Source: Verrucomicrobia bacterium UBA6775 (GTDB lineage Bacteria; Verrucomicrobiota; Verrucomicrobiia; Limisphaerales; UBA1096). From it: DNA of 6,125 nt. Positions within the stretch are counted from its first letter, which is position 1. Each line of letters opens with the position of its first letter. The stretch spans positions 1-6,125 of the forward strand of contig DKGH01000223.1 of assembly GCA_002453165.1 (NCBI GenBank). The letters run 5' to 3'. Of this stretch, positions 5,935 through 6,125 are shown in pieces. The notes under the pieces are model-generated. The model had not been told where the DNA came from and searched no databases. It saw only the letters and a list, made by a program, of their open reading frames with translations. The position numbers and the translations under genes were made by a program.

Positions 5935-6125
5935 CAGTTAGGAACAGGCTCGGCTGCGGGCTCGACCCACTTGCCGTGCTCTCGGATCAGATCGACAAGG
6001 CTCTCTACCGCTTCGGCCTCGGGGATGTTCATACGTACAGCTGTCTTGCCGACGTAAAGATTAATTTTGCCCGGAGCTCCGCCCACATAGCCGAAATCGG
6101 CATCAGCCATCTCTCCCGGACCGTT
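5934..6125 (-). CDS. ispG: 4-hydroxy-3-methylbut-2-enyl diphosphate synthase, C-terminal 63 residues
   Basis: Only the C-terminal tail is in the window; the gene continues past 6125. The visible protein begins NGPGEMADADFGYVGGAPGK and ends KWVEPAAEPVPN. NGPGE is the hallmark of IspG (GcpE), and its Glu is known to be the non-cysteine ligand of the [4Fe-4S] cluster. The enzyme makes HMBPP from MEcPP in the MEP isoprenoid pathway. The GEMADADFGYVG wording and the NIPEAEAVESLVDLIREHGK stretch match the long form of IspG seen in Chlamydiae, Bacteroidetes and PVC bacteria, which carries an extra middle domain; that domain is outside the window, so the form is inferred. The stop TGA at 5936-5934 overlaps the RNase HIII start by one base. 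Confidence 0.9.
   Translation of the reverse strand, partial: NGPGEMADADFGYVGGAPGKINLYVGKTAVRMNIPEAEAVESLVDLIREHGKWVEPAAEPVPN

Noticed and set aside
1..6125. CRISPR array, tRNA, rRNA or insertion sequence
   Set aside because: No regularly spaced long repeats, no tRNA-like cloverleaf and no transposase or terminal inverted repeats were seen; the scattered TTGGCCAA copies are too short and irregularly spaced for CRISPR.

Overview
The window looks like chromosomal DNA from the PVC superphylum, most likely a Verrucomicrobiota bacterium. Three things point there: a sigma factor of the Rhodopirellula/Verrucomicrobium type paired with a FecR-domain membrane protein, a C-terminal IspG tail of the kind found in the long (PVC/Chlamydia/Bacteroidetes) form of that enzyme, and a general lack of Shine-Dalgarno sequences. 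The DNA is fairly GC-rich except for an AT-richer intergenic stretch. The phylum call is inference from protein style, not from a marker gene.

Layout. Positions 1-2358 hold a leftward operon: an ECF-like sigma factor (2358-1837), a single-pass membrane protein with a FecR domain (1822-527), and a second, different ECF sigma factor (530 leftwards, cut by the window edge) whose ATG overlaps the FecR stop. Positions 2359-2709 are intergenic and divergent. They hold an inverted repeat over a -10-like box in front of the sigma operon, and a possible promoter directly in front of the next gene. Positions 2710-3933 encode a secreted glucose/sorbosone dehydrogenase-type beta-propeller. Positions 4025-4933 encode an unusual flagellin/FlgL-like protein with no flagellar neighbours. 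Converging on it from the right are ribonuclease HIII (5934-5008) and the last 63 codons of ispG (6125-5934), joined by a TGATG stop/start overlap.

How the genes relate. The left operon is a surface-signalling or transcription-control module: the FecR-domain protein probably holds or releases one or both sigma factors. The dehydrogenase is an exported oxidoreductase-type protein divergent from that module; a regulatory link is possible but unproven. IspG (isoprenoid synthesis) and RNase HIII (RNA:DNA hybrid removal) are housekeeping functions that are translationally coupled here.

The strongest unexplained signal is not a gene. The perfect 8-bp palindrome TTGGCCAA occurs ten times in this window, against roughly 0.1 expected from base composition, with five copies in the RNase HIII gene alone. 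It resembles the highly iterated palindrome (HIP1) phenomenon of cyanobacteria but with a different sequence.
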